A stretch of 64,000 nt of DNA, from assembly GCF_018100795.1 (NCBI RefSeq), contig NZ_JAGJDY010000003.1, forward strand, positions 1 to 64,000. Reading direction: 5' to 3'. Source of the DNA: Alteromonas sp. MMG017 (GTDB taxonomy: Bacteria; Pseudomonadota; Gammaproteobacteria; Enterobacterales; Alteromonadaceae). Made by a program: the position numbers and the translations under genes. The notes beneath the pieces were generated by a model. That model saw nothing but the letters and a program-made list of their open reading frames with translations, made no database searches and was not told where the DNA came from. Every line of letters starts with the position of its first letter. Within the stretch, counting starts at the first letter, position 1. Positions 52,100 through 61,063 of this stretch are shown here, in pieces.

Positions 52100-52474
52100 A
52101 TGAACTCCAAGGTAATTCGACTCATTTTTGCTGGCATAGCATTGTATGCAGCTTTTGTATTTCTAGTGATTTCAGTTTATCCCGATAAACCTGAAAATAT
52201 GGACTGGAAAGACCGCGAAGAATATAACCGCGTGCAAATTACCAAATTAAAGCTGGGTAGCACCCGAGAGGAAGTGCTGGCCTTGCTTGGTTCGCCTGAT
52301 ATTACCGAAGCCAAACGACAAAATGAAAATGCTATTCAAGTGATGTTTTACCGTACCCAGCACGTTCGTGCTGATGGTTTAACCACGCAAGACGAATGCA
52401 CGCCATTATTGTTTGAAAACGAGAAACTAATTGCGTGGGGCGACGGGGCGTATTCAAGTTACCAGCAAAGCTAG
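52100..52474 (+). CDS. DUF3192 family membrane-anchored protein
   Basis: This 124-aa paralogue of the protein at 46.4 kb has an N-terminal membrane anchor (~6-26) instead of a lipobox. A DUF3192 domain follows, with LKLGSTREEVLALLGSPDI and VMFYRTQHVRADGLTTQDECTP. The block shared with the paralogue is nearly identical in pattern, ending AWGDGAYSSY. It is four bases upstream of the HDOD-like gene. Function unknown. Confidence 0.85.
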   Translation: MNSKVIRLIFAGIALYAAFVFLVISVYPDKPENMDWKDREEYNRVQITKLKLGSTREEVLALLGSPDITEAKRQNENAIQVMFYRTQHVRADGLTTQDECTPLLFENEKLIAWGDGAYSSYQQS

Positions 52475-52478
52475 CCAA

Positions 52479-54137
52479 ATGGAGCTCAATGATGCTTCTG
52501 AGCTTTCGGACGCTCTGCTTTCGCTACCTGCACTGACTTCATCGCCTCAAAACACTGTTAACACTTGTCTTCAGAGAGCTAAGCTTACACTTTCATTTGC
52601 TCAAGCCCACCCCGCCATTCCTTTAGCCCTTCAAAAATGTACGAGTGATATTGATACTCTCACCCGGCATATGTTGAACCTAGCACTGTTTGGCAAGCTC
52701 AATAACTATAACGACCACTTTTTACAGCATATTATTGCGGCTCACTTGGCTACGTACTATTTAGTCGCTTCTAATCTGGCTTCTTCTAATTTAGCTAAGA
52801 AATCGAAAGATGAGGCAATCAGTCAGAAAAAAGCACTGTTTGCGTTCATCAACGACCATCATCTCACCATGTGGCGACAAATTATTGCGTTGCAAAAAGT
52901 GCTTTTCAGCTCACAATCAATAAAGCATGTCGGCGAAGCAAAATTAACATCTTTGCAGCGCATAAGTTTGATAACCAGTGTGTTCTCCTATTGTTCTGAA
53001 ACCCACTCAAGGTCGAGCCTTCTGGCGTTTATCGCTCAGCGTGTACCTACAATGCAGCGAACTTTCCTGCATCCTATTGCATCACTCATTTCAATACCTT
53101 CGCCTGGGGCTAGCGTGTACGTAAAAGCGCACCCCGCCATTGTAATTGATATACAAAAACAGCATGCGCTTGTGCATTCACCTAGTAGAGACGAAGACGA
53201 GAAAATACTATGGGTTGAACGTACTGCACTTTTGGCCCCCAAAGACCTGTACCTGAGTTTTGAAGCATTCACTGGTCAATATCAAGCATGTGAGAATGCC
53301 CGAAGCGTGAAAGGGGAGCAGCCTTTTTTACCCGCCACTTTCCCTATTCAGCGTCCTCCCTCTGCCCTAATAGCGATTATTGACGAATTACAAAAAACTG
53401 ATGTGGATGTACCTAGTTTATGTCAGAAGGTAGAGAAGGTACCCAGCTTCCAGCAATTCTTGCTTTCCACTGCAAGCTTAGACAATCGCCTTAAGCTCAC
53501 CGTAACAAGCCTTAAACAAGCGATACTAACCTATGGTTTGGAAAGAGTGGGCGATATGCTGGTACAACATGCTTTGATAGAACGCTTAACCCAACACCAA
53601 TATCCGTTGCTTGCCATTAGCAAACAATTTACCTCTTTGGCGTGTGGTATTGCAGCGCAGTTAGCATCAATAACAAAAACCAAATTTACTCCTCAATCTG
53701 CCGCGCTAGTAACCACATTTTTATGTGCCCCCTTATTCACGCTGCCAGGATTAAAAGTCGCGACGAAACTACCGGTTTGTCAAAAAGACTACTTTCAGAT
53801 AGATAAAGCCTTCAAGGTTAAAGGCGTTTCTTCATGGCACGCTATTTCAGGTGAACTTGCTGGAAATTGGCACCAAAGTGCAACATGGCGAGCGGTAATT
53901 CATCAGTCAGGCAGACGACACGCAGAGGTAGCCGCGTCTTTGAAAAAGGAACACGCTATTTTACAACTCGCTTTTGGCCTTGCCAGAGAGTATTTGTTCC
54001 CGTTAGATGCACGAGATGCAGCCACAGATAATACCTTCGACACCTTAGTAAGAAGCATTAACTTGAAAAGAGAAGATATCCGCAACGTGATGGAAAGACT
54101 TGGCGAATATCTGTTTTGCCCACTTAATTTGCACTAG
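52479..54137 (+). CDS. HDOD-like regulatory protein
   Basis: This ~552-aa protein lacks membrane spans. Residues ~1-200 are helical and unrecognised. A small beta-rich stretch (~205-275, SPGASVYVKAHPAIVIDIQK) follows. Residues ~300-500 have the helical layout of an HDOD domain (IIDELQKTDVDVPSLCQKVEK, then ILTYGLERVGDMLVQHALIE), without intact HD hydrolase residues. HDOD proteins usually regulate signalling. I chose the ATG at 52479 (MELNDASE), four bases after the DUF3192 stop. Assignment is by pattern only. Confidence 0.65.
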   Translation: MELNDASELSDALLSLPALTSSPQNTVNTCLQRAKLTLSFAQAHPAIPLALQKCTSDIDTLTRHMLNLALFGKLNNYNDHFLQHIIAAHLATYYLVASNLASSNLAKKSKDEAISQKKALFAFINDHHLTMWRQIIALQKVLFSSQSIKHVGEAKLTSLQRISLITSVFSYCSETHSRSSLLAFIAQRVPTMQRTFLHPIASLISIPSPGASVYVKAHPAIVIDIQKQHALVHSPSRDEDEKILWVERTALLAPKDLYLSFEAFTGQYQACENARSVKGEQPFLPATFPIQRPPSALIAIIDELQKTDVDVPSLCQKVEKVPSFQQFLLSTASLDNRLKLTVTSLKQAILTYGLERVGDMLVQHALIERLTQHQYPLLAISKQFTSLACGIAAQLASITKTKFTPQSAALVTTFLCAPLFTLPGLKVATKLPVCQKDYFQIDKAFKVKGVSSWHAISGELAGNWHQSATWRAVIHQSGRRHAEVAASLKKEHAILQLAFGLAREYLFPLDARDAATDNTFDTLVRSINLKREDIRNVMERLGEYLFCPLNLH

Positions 54138-54338
54138 TAAAATTAATCTTTACGAATGGCTATAACTTAGCCCCGCTATCGTATAAAATACGCCGCTTAG
54201 CGCCGCTTCAAAAAACTACCCCTAATTTTCATAATAATAAAAAGATGAGGCGGTCTTCTTTGGCGCGTTTCGCTCGCTAAGCTAAAATGTAGTAAACCTA
54301 ACGATTTTGACAATAGAATTATCAGAGGATCCTTCCAC

Positions 54339-55346
54339 ATGACTCAGCAACACATTACAGTCATTCGCGGTGACGGCATTGGCCCAGACATTATTGATGC
54401 AACCACTAAAATTTTAGATAAAGTTGGCTGTGATTTTGCCTATGACTACGCAGATGCAGGCTTAGTTGCCCTTGAAGAGCATGGTGAACTTCTGCCACAA
54501 GCAACACTTGACCTTATTGCTAAAAACAAAGTTGCACTTAAAGGCCCACTAACTACACCAGTTGGCGAAGGTTTCACATCAATTAACGTTAGCTTGCGTA
54601 AGCAATTTAAACTTTACGCAAACTTACGTCCTGTGATCTCGTTCAAAGGCACTAAAGCGCGTTACGAAGATATCGATATCATTACCGTGCGTGAAAACAC
54701 TCAAGGTATGTATTCAGGCCTTGGACAAGTGGTTTCTGAAGACGGTAACGAAGCTGAAGCAATGAGTAAAATTACTCGTGACGGCGCTGAAAAAATCGTT
54801 ACTTTCGCTTACGAATTAGCGCGTCGCGAAGGCCGTAAGAAGGTTACCGCAGTGCACAAAGCTAACATCTTGAAGTCAACTTCAGGTTTGTTTTTGAAAG
54901 TGGCTCGAGAAGTGGGCGAACGCTACCCAGATATCGAATCTACAGAAATGATTGTAGACAACACGTGCATGCAGTTAGTAATGAACCCACACCAGTTCGA
55001 CGTGATTGTTACCACTAACTTATTCGGTGATATCCTTTCTGACTTATGTGCTGGCCTTGTTGGCGGCCTTGGTATGGCTCCTGGCGCTAACATCGGTGAA
55101 GACTGTGCTATTTTCGAAGCTGTTCACGGCTCTGCTCCTGATATTGCTGGTAAGAACTTGGCTAACCCAACATCTGTTATTCTTGCTGCAGCTCAAATGC
55201 TTGAATACTTGAACATGGGTGATAAAGCAGAAAAAATTCGTAGCGCATTAAAAGACGTTATTGAAACTGGTGACCGCACTACTCGCGACCTTGGTGGTGA
55301 AGCCGGTACAAATGAATTTACTCAAGCGTTGATTGACCGCCTTTAA
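54339..55346 (+). CDS. Isocitrate dehydrogenase, NAD+-type
   Basis: This 335-aa beta-decarboxylating dehydrogenase converts isocitrate to 2-oxoglutarate. Motifs are [12 protein letters not shown] at the N-terminus, [28 protein letters not shown] and the signature [33 protein letters not shown] carries Asp-Ile where NADP enzymes have Lys-Tyr, so NAD+ is predicted. Length and sequence suit the mitochondrial-IDH3-like bacterial group, not the E. coli Icd type. It is monocistronic, with GAGGATCC upstream and a strong terminator. Confidence 0.9.
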   Translation: MTQQHITVIRGDGIGPDIIDATTKILDKVGCDFAYDYADAGLVALEEHGELLPQATLDLIAKNKVALKGPLTTPVGEGFTSINVSLRKQFKLYANLRPVISFKGTKARYEDIDIITVRENTQGMYSGLGQVVSEDGNEAEAMSKITRDGAEKIVTFAYELARREGRKKVTAVHKANILKSTSGLFLKVAREVGERYPDIESTEMIVDNTCMQLVMNPHQFDVIVTTNLFGDILSDLCAGLVGGLGMAPGANIGEDCAIFEAVHGSAPDIAGKNLANPTSVILAAAQMLEYLNMGDKAEKIRSALKDVIETGDRTTRDLGGEAGTNEFTQALIDRL

Positions 55347-55367
55347 GGTTAAATAGACGTTATTGAT

Positions 55368-55394
55368 AAAGCGGGCTTAAAGCCCGCTTTTTTG
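55368..55394 (+). terminator. Terminator after isocitrate dehydrogenase
   Basis: AAAGCGGGCTT (55368-55378) and AAGCCCGCTTT (55380-55390) form an 11-bp palindrome that runs into T6. Confidence 0.9.
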
Positions 55395-55447
55395 TATCTG
55401 TCTCTTACTGCATACATTTTTCCCCTGCTTCCTCTCCCTCTTCCCCC

Positions 55448-55493
55448 CAAAAAAAAGAAAACAAAAGAAAAGAAAAGAAAAGAAAAGAAAAAA
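55448..55493 (+). repeat. Homopurine tract with AAAAG pentanucleotide repeat
   Basis: Within an A/G-only stretch broken by one C, five perfect AAAAG units run from 55463 to 55487, flanked by A8 and A6. It lies ~130 bp upstream of the comEA-like start codon and after a C/T-rich segment. Confidence 0.9.
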
Positions 55494-55619
55494 TATGGCA
55501 CGCCTCAACCTAGTGTTGGCACTTCGATAAAACTGTCCCAAAACTGGTCTTTTCATATTTGCCTCTGTAGGTAACATCAACGCTGTACAAATGGTGTACA
55601 CCTTAAACAAGGAATGACA

Positions 55620-55937
55620 ATGAAAAGACAATTAACAAGCCTTATGGTTTTATCTGCGCTATTTATTTACACACCAGCCATATCGGCTACCCCATTAGAT
55701 AATGATGCTTCATCATCAATGGTGAGTGTTGGTATCGCTAAAAAAATCGACCTTAATGTCGCTAGTATTGAAGAGCTTCAAACATTACCTGGCGTAGGTA
55801 TTTCTAAGGCAAAAGCGATTATCGCTTACCGACAAGATGTTGGGCCGTTTTTAGAAGTTGCACAAATAACCGAAGTAAAAGGCATTGGTGAAAAGATGCT
55901 ATCTAAGCTACAAGGTTATGTTGTAGTAAAAGACTGA
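55620..55937 (+). CDS. ComEA-like helix-hairpin-helix DNA-binding protein
   Basis: This ~105-aa secreted protein has a signal peptide (~1-23, ending AISA). A short linker and a tandem helix-hairpin-helix domain follow (~42-105), with IDLNVASIEELQTLPGVG and GIGEKMLSKLQGY. In Vibrio and others such proteins bind and reel in incoming DNA in the periplasm during transformation. I chose the ATG at 55620, six nt after AAGGA; the ATG at 55614 is too close. An inverted TGTACA pair upstream may be an operator. Confidence 0.88.
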   Translation: MKRQLTSLMVLSALFIYTPAISATPLDNDASSSMVSVGIAKKIDLNVASIEELQTLPGVGISKAKAIIAYRQDVGPFLEVAQITEVKGIGEKMLSKLQGYVVVKD

Positions 55938-55978
55938 ATAATTCACTTGGTGTTACTCAGTTTGGAAGACACGCACAA

Positions 55979-56006
55979 AAAAGCGCGCCGTAAGCGCGCT
56001 TTTAAA
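55979..56006. terminator. Bidirectional terminator between comEA-like gene and galU
   Basis: AAAAGCGCGC (55979-55988) pairs with GCGCGCTTTT (55994-56003) around a 5-nt loop. A and T tracts lie on either side of this convergent junction. Confidence 0.88.
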
Positions 56007-56017
56007 TAGCTGTAATT

Positions 56018-56911
56018 TTAGATGCTTAGGCTAGAAATATACTCTTTAAATTCTTGGCCTAACGCTGGGTGTCTAAGTGCGTACTCTACGTTAGCTTTCA
56101 TATAACCTAGTTTACTACCACAGTCATGGCTCTTGCCTTTCATGTAGTAAGCGTCAACCTGTTCAACCTTCATTAATGCATCGATAGCATCTGTAAGTTG
56201 GATTTCATCGCCAGCACCAGGAGGCGTGAACTCAAGTAAGTCCCAAATCTTCTCAGATAGCACGTAGCGACCTACAACCGCTAAGTCAGACGGCGCTTCA
56301 TCAAGGGCAGGCTTTTCTACCATTTTGTGTATTTTAGCAGACTCACCAGGCTCAATCGCCGCGCCATCAAGGTCTGCAATACCAAATTTGGTCACATCTT
56401 CTTGAGGAACTTGCTCTACCATAACTTGGCTAACACGAGTGGTATTAAACTTAGCAACCATATCTGCAAGGTTATCTTTTTTCGGATCGCTTGCTGCATC
56501 GTCAATGATTACATCTGGCAATACTACCGCAAAAGGCGCATCACCAATGATTGGACGGGCACACAATACAGCGTGACCTAGACCATTCGCCACACCTTGG
56601 CGTATATGCATGATGGTGACATCTTTTGGACAAATTGACTGTACTTCTTCAAGTATCTGACGCTTAACACGCTTTTCCAATGTGGCTTCAAGCTCAAAAG
56701 ACGTATCGAAGTGGTTTTCGATACTGTTCTTACTAGCATGGGTTACCAATATGATTTCTTTGATCCCTGCTGCAACACATTCTTTCACAACATACTGAAT
56801 TAGTGGCTTGTCTACCACAGGAAGCATTTCCTTAGGAATTGCTTTTGTAGCAGGAAGCATTCGGGTGCCTAGACCCGCAACTGGAATAACGGCTTTCTTT
56901 ACTTGACTCAT
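56018..56911 (-). CDS. galU: UTP--glucose-1-phosphate uridylyltransferase
   Basis: This 297-aa nucleotidyltransferase makes UDP-glucose for LPS, capsule and other glycans. The N-terminal motif is [22 protein letters not shown], then [20 protein letters not shown] and [20 protein letters not shown]. It heads the surface-polysaccharide side of the window but is separated from it by a 385-bp spacer with a terminator. Confidence 0.96.
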   Translation of the reverse strand: MSQVKKAVIPVAGLGTRMLPATKAIPKEMLPVVDKPLIQYVVKECVAAGIKEIILVTHASKNSIENHFDTSFELEATLEKRVKRQILEEVQSICPKDVTIMHIRQGVANGLGHAVLCARPIIGDAPFAVVLPDVIIDDAASDPKKDNLADMVAKFNTTRVSQVMVEQVPQEDVTKFGIADLDGAAIEPGESAKIHKMVEKPALDEAPSDLAVVGRYVLSEKIWDLLEFTPPGAGDEIQLTDAIDALMKVEQVDAYYMKGKSHDCGSKLGYMKANVEYALRHPALGQEFKEYISSLSI

Positions 56912-57296
56912 AATTTAATGTCCTTGTACTGATAATCCTCAACCTAAAATGAAGTATGCAATCCACATTCCATACTAACAACTTCATTTTGGCTCGAAAC
57001 GGTTACGCATTAATAAAACGTAAAGTTCACTTCATAATGATTTCTATTATAAAAAATAAAAAGCTTCATCGTGAAGCACATATTTCAATTCACAATACAT
57101 ACAACTGGTGCTGATTAGCGTAATACCATTGAAAAATAATGTTTTTGAAATAAAAGGATTTGCTCAATAAGCGCCCCTTTTTAATTCATCACCATGCACC
57201 AACAATCATCATCTGCACAGCTTTGGTGAAACTTTACGTTCATTAAGCAATGCTTTTAAAAATCCAACTAAAACCATTGCATAAACAACTTAAAGC
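56912..57296. other. Intergenic region upstream of galU with a minus-strand terminator
   Basis: This 385-nt AT-rich spacer contains the terminator at 57050-57077 and presumably the galU promoter. No ORF with a ribosome-binding site is seen. Confidence 0.5.
57050..57077 (-). terminator. Terminator of the minus-strand glycosyltransferase unit
   Basis: GCTTCA-CGA-TGAAGC (arms 57063-57068 and 57072-57077) is followed on the minus strand by TTTTTATTTTTT. It gives a ~220-nt 3' untranslated tail after the last glycosyltransferase. Confidence 0.85.
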
Positions 57297-58166
57297 CTAC
57301 TTTGCACTACGCTCTTGAATCTTTCCTTGCTTCCCACTGATGCCGTCAATTAGCCCTTTCAGTAAATAATGCCCACGTTTCTTACCATCAGGAAAGTAGA
57401 ACCGATTAACAATATATCGTAGCGGTATTGCGGGAAGATGACGGCACTTCCAATAAAGTGGTACATACCCCCTTCTAGCTAAGAGTAATACGTTCCTCAT
57501 TTGGTAGTAAAGTCGAATTGGTGCACCTTGCTTGAAGGTTAGGCCTAGCACCTTTGCACGATCATCACCTTGACGGTGCGGCATGCATACTGATAAAGAC
57601 TGGAATATAGAAAAACCGAGCTTATTGGCTCGCCAGCACCATTCATGATCGACACCGTCTATGAATAGGCCTGTTTCTTTATTTCCGACCGTAGAAAATG
57701 CAGAAGAAGATAGCATCATACCTGACGCAATAATTTGTTTTACTTCTATAACCTGGCTATCGATTTGACGTCCCTTTTGAACCCGGCCTACGGTAAGTTT
57801 ATCGGTAAATTGACAGTGTATTGAAGGGCCAAGGGCCGCTATCTTATAAGACTGCTCAAGCGTATGGTACTGGGCTAATAAGTCTAACGCCATATTCGCC
57901 GTAAAAAGGCTATCTTGGTCTAGCACTACCGCATGGGACATACCATTTTTAAATAGGTAATTGAGGCCTATATTTTGAGCCTCAGCAATGCCTACGTTAT
58001 CAGGGTAATGGAAATACTTGCAGTGAGAAGACAGCGATAAGACGGTTTTTTCAGAAGAATTGTCAACTAATACGATAGGCCATTCACAGTGCATGAACCC
58101 ATCGATAAGTGATTGCACATGTTGAATATCAGGGTGATAAAGTACAACGACAATTCCACAGTTCAA
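57297..58166 (-). CDS. Family 2 glycosyltransferase, rhamnosyltransferase-like
   Basis: This 289-aa GT-A enzyme has an N-terminal IVVVLYHPDIQHVQSLIDG and LVDNSS. VVLDQDSLF carries the nucleotide-sugar/metal motif, and DGVDHEWCWRANKLG is typical of WbbL/RfbF-like rhamnosyltransferases. It probably adds a deoxyhexose to a lipid-linked surface glycan at the cytoplasmic membrane. The donor is inferred only from similarity. It overlaps the next glycosyltransferase by 4 bp. Confidence 0.85.
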   Translation of the reverse strand: MNCGIVVVLYHPDIQHVQSLIDGFMHCEWPIVLVDNSSEKTVLSLSSHCKYFHYPDNVGIAEAQNIGLNYLFKNGMSHAVVLDQDSLFTANMALDLLAQYHTLEQSYKIAALGPSIHCQFTDKLTVGRVQKGRQIDSQVIEVKQIIASGMMLSSSAFSTVGNKETGLFIDGVDHEWCWRANKLGFSIFQSLSVCMPHRQGDDRAKVLGLTFKQGAPIRLYYQMRNVLLLARRGYVPLYWKCRHLPAIPLRYIVNRFYFPDGKKRGHYLLKGLIDGISGKQGKIQERSAK

Positions 58167-59050
58167 TGTTTGCCAAACCTATCTAATAAATGACGATCGA
58201 GTTTATACGCTAATTTAACGACTTTCCCAGGCATTAACCGAAGCGTTAGTACACCACATGCATATGCGGCATTATAAGGCGTTAGCTTTTTTAGTTTAAG
58301 CATGGCATTAAACCTTGCTCTAAATTCGTTGAGTGACTTACTAAAGCCTCTACGCTTATAAAAGTTATTTACTCGCCTGAAATTCAATAAACGATCTTTA
58401 AGGTTTCTAAACACAAAGCCGTTAGAAGCCAAGGTCACCCAAAGAAAATAGTCTTGAGTGTTCATCAGGTTGCTATCGTATCTATAGCCCTGTTCAAACA
58501 CCGTGTAACGTATTACCACGGTAGGATGATTCAGTGAGCACCGCCGCGGCAATATACTCACAATTTGCTTGTGAGACGAAGGCATGACTCTCGCGCCCAC
58601 TTTGATACCGTGCTCGTTGATTTCAGTTAGCGCCGATCCCAATACTGATATATAGGCATGCTTACGTAAGTAGCTTATTTGGCGTGCGAGTCGGTTTGGA
58701 ATGGAGATATCATCCGCATCCATTCTTACGAAGTACGCAGGACTCAACGATAGTCCCCATTCGGCCGCTTTGTTCATGCAGCTGGCTAAACCAGGTTTAG
58801 TCGCGTTTTGGGCTAGTACAACCCTATTATCGGAAAAGGCTTTATCTTTAAGTTTATTCATCATCTTAACGGAAATTTCTCCGTCAATGACAATGATATA
58901 AACAAAATCTCGATAGGTCTGATTGAGGATACTGTCAATCGCTTGTTCTACCCACTCAACCTTGTCGCCCCCATAGACAGCCATGGCCACCAAGGTTTCA
59001 ACACATTTGTTCTTATAGTTGTTGTGAAGAATTGAAAGGTTTGAGTCCAA
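58163..59050 (-). CDS. Family 2 glycosyltransferase
   Basis: This 295-aa GT-A glycosyltransferase has LVAMAVYGGDKVEWVEQAIDS-type start, NQTYRDFVYIIVIDG, and the DxD-type motif FVRMDADDISIPNRLARQ (~108-125). LNHPTVVIRY follows. The C-terminal ~60 residues are basic and hydrophobic, suggesting membrane association. Donor and acceptor cannot be told. It is coupled to the downstream rhamnosyltransferase-like gene and follows the WecA-like gene by ~130 bp. Confidence 0.85.
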   Translation of the reverse strand: MDSNLSILHNNYKNKCVETLVAMAVYGGDKVEWVEQAIDSILNQTYRDFVYIIVIDGEISVKMMNKLKDKAFSDNRVVLAQNATKPGLASCMNKAAEWGLSLSPAYFVRMDADDISIPNRLARQISYLRKHAYISVLGSALTEINEHGIKVGARVMPSSHKQIVSILPRRCSLNHPTVVIRYTVFEQGYRYDSNLMNTQDYFLWVTLASNGFVFRNLKDRLLNFRRVNNFYKRRGFSKSLNEFRARFNAMLKLKKLTPYNAAYACGVLTLRLMPGKVVKLAYKLDRHLLDRFGKH

Positions 59051-59178
59051 ACAGAATTACCAATTTTAAAGCGTTGAAACATTGGAAAAGTAAAAGAAAA
59101 GCGCTTTCTAATCTTATTACACCGGCGTTCGAAATTTAGTTCTAGCATTCAATTTATCAACGCATTAGGAATATTACG

Positions 59179-60243
59179 CTAAAGCTTTTTGATAAAGCGA
59201 AGCACGCTCCAAATATTTTGAATGACGATACTATACAAGACAAGTAGACAAATAAAACCCCAAAACATGATGTATTCAGGCACAAGGTATATTTCGCCTA
59301 GGATCCCAATTACGCAATAACAGGCCCCCATACACAAGATCGCAATGAGAGATTGACGGCTCGATAAGCCTGCTCGCATAAAAATATTGTGTAAATGTTG
59401 GCGGTCTGGGCGAAGCATGGATTGGCCCTTACGTGCACGGCGATACATTATTGCAGCCATATCCATTAACGGTAATCCAACTAACCACACCGCGGTGATT
59501 GGTCTGAATGCAGCACTAGCACCTTGAGTATGGTCGACAAGCAACCATACAATCGTTAGGCCCACGAACATACTGCCCGCATCACCCATAAATATTTTAT
59601 TTCCTTTAAAGCCCTTCCAACTTAAGTTAAAGGCCAAAAATGGTACGATGGCAGCCACTATAATTAAAGGCTCCATAATGGCAGCACCGTTGCCAGTAAA
59701 AGTTAGAAACCCCGCTAAAGTAAGCAGAATAACTAAGCTCATGCCCCCAGCAAGGCCATCGATGCCATCAATCATATTAAAGGCATTGATAACACCCACC
59801 ACGCAAACAACAGTAAAAAAATACCCACTAATATTTAGCGCAATATCACCATTGCCAAAAATATTACCTAAAGACGTGACATAGTTTTGCGCACTCCACG
59901 CCATAATTGAAGCCACACCGAATTGGCACATCAAACGCCCTTTAGCGCTTAAATCGAAACGGTCATCAAGCATACCGAGAAGCACAACAAAGGCCGAGGC
60001 AGTAAAGAATAATGGATTATTTTTCATCCAGACATCAGTAGCAACACTTGCGACCAATACCGCCATAAAAATAGCCACACCGCCGGTCAACGGAATAATA
60101 CCCGCATGGCGTTTTCTCGCGCTAGGCTGATCAACCAAGCCGAATTGATGTGCTAGCGGTGTCATCACCACTAACAAAATAAGGGCTACAAAAAACGCAG
60201 TAAAAAGAGGAACAAACTGCAGGTACGCTAACATATTAAACAA
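59179..60243 (-). CDS. WecA-like polyprenyl-phosphate GlcNAc-1-phosphate transferase
   Basis: This 354-aa inner-membrane enzyme with ~10-11 spans loads the first sugar phosphate onto undecaprenyl phosphate, starting a lipid-linked glycan. Motifs are GLVDQPSARKRHAGIIPLTGG, NAFNMIDGIDGLAGG, KIFMGDAGSMFVG and the HIH-type loop RPDRQHLHNIFMRAGLSS. It matches WecA/Rfe proteins of O-antigen, ECA or exopolysaccharide pathways. The two glycosyltransferases downstream probably extend its product. Confidence 0.92.
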   Translation of the reverse strand: MFNMLAYLQFVPLFTAFFVALILLVVMTPLAHQFGLVDQPSARKRHAGIIPLTGGVAIFMAVLVASVATDVWMKNNPLFFTASAFVVLLGMLDDRFDLSAKGRLMCQFGVASIMAWSAQNYVTSLGNIFGNGDIALNISGYFFTVVCVVGVINAFNMIDGIDGLAGGMSLVILLTLAGFLTFTGNGAAIMEPLIIVAAIVPFLAFNLSWKGFKGNKIFMGDAGSMFVGLTIVWLLVDHTQGASAAFRPITAVWLVGLPLMDMAAIMYRRARKGQSMLRPDRQHLHNIFMRAGLSSRQSLIAILCMGACYCVIGILGEIYLVPEYIMFWGFICLLVLYSIVIQNIWSVLRFIKKL

Positions 60244-60657
60244 AACCTCGTGCCACCACGGCCCATACCACCAGAAATCAGTGCTTCACTGATAGGTGTT
60301 CTTCCAAAGTGTGACATGTGAACCAAATTGGTATCCATATTAAAACAACGTCCTTTAACGGCCTACCGAGGGCTTCATTCTTTTATTTGAACAGGATAGG
60401 AAAAACTCCCTTATCATAATAAACATTCTTTGTTGTAACCACCCTTAGTAGCAAAAAAACTTTTGTAACAGAATGAATACTGGCTAATAAGCACCAATAC
60501 TTTGAACAAATTTCATACACCACACATTTAGTGCACTGTCTTTAGAACAAATAAGCATCCATCGAATTGCAATTCATGCCGAACGCGTGACGAAAGCATG
60601 TTTTTTTTTATTCTTATGGTATCCTAGCGCCAAATTGCTATATGGATATGACAGTCA
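60244..60657. other. Divergent control region between wecA-like gene and the kps operon
   Basis: This 414-nt AT-rich spacer holds a hairpin in the wecA leader (ATCAGTG-CTT-CACTGAT, 60277-60293; TTTCT follows on the minus strand) and a 12-bp palindrome GAATTGCAATTC (60564-60575). An extended -10-like TGGTATCCT (60617-60625) lies ~35 nt before the lipoprotein start. No RfaH ops/JUMPstart element is found. Confidence 0.45.
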
Positions 60658-61062
60658 ATGTTAAATACGCAAAAAAGGGCTTTCTTACTCGTTGCGCTTA
60701 CCAGCTTGCTTGCGGCGTGCAGTAATGTGCCTAAATCGACAACCGCCGATATTCCACTAGTACACGCATCGCTAGCATACTCTTTATCTGCCGAAGAAGA
60801 TGTAGCAATAAGCATTCCAAATTTAAATTCATCGTTTAGTCAGGGGCAGAATATTCAAATTATGCTTGAAGGCATTGATTACCAAGCGACTAAATTGTAC
60901 ACCTCGGCCACCGGTAATGACTGCATTCGATTTCAAGCTACGCTTTCTGCCACCCAGCCTGAAAACGAATATACCAAAGACAAGCTTATCGTTTGTAAAC
61001 GCGGCGGAGCTTGGTCTATTTTGAGCCCATTAGTAGCCTCGGCTCAATCACGAGGAGAATAA
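60658..61062 (+). CDS. Capsule-cluster lipoprotein of unknown function
   Basis: This 134-aa protein has a signal peptide and lipobox LLAAC (Cys ~21). A small beta-rich domain follows, with two more Cys at CIRFQATLS and KLIVCKRGG that may pair. It is one base from the KpsD-like gene, so probably exported and used with the capsule machinery. I know similar short lipoproteins at the head of Alteromonas/Vibrio polysaccharide operons but no role. Confidence 0.75.
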   Translation: MLNTQKRAFLLVALTSLLAACSNVPKSTTADIPLVHASLAYSLSAEEDVAISIPNLNSSFSQGQNIQIMLEGIDYQATKLYTSATGNDCIRFQATLSATQPENEYTKDKLIVCKRGGAWSILSPLVASAQSRGE

Positions 61063-61063
61063 G

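Noticed and set aside
58948..59148. A minus-strand frame starting MLELNFERRC between the WecA-like gene and the glycosyltransferase.
   Set aside because: Most of it is a shifted frame of the glycosyltransferase start; no ribosome-binding site or homology is seen, though a remnant of a lost gene cannot be excluded.
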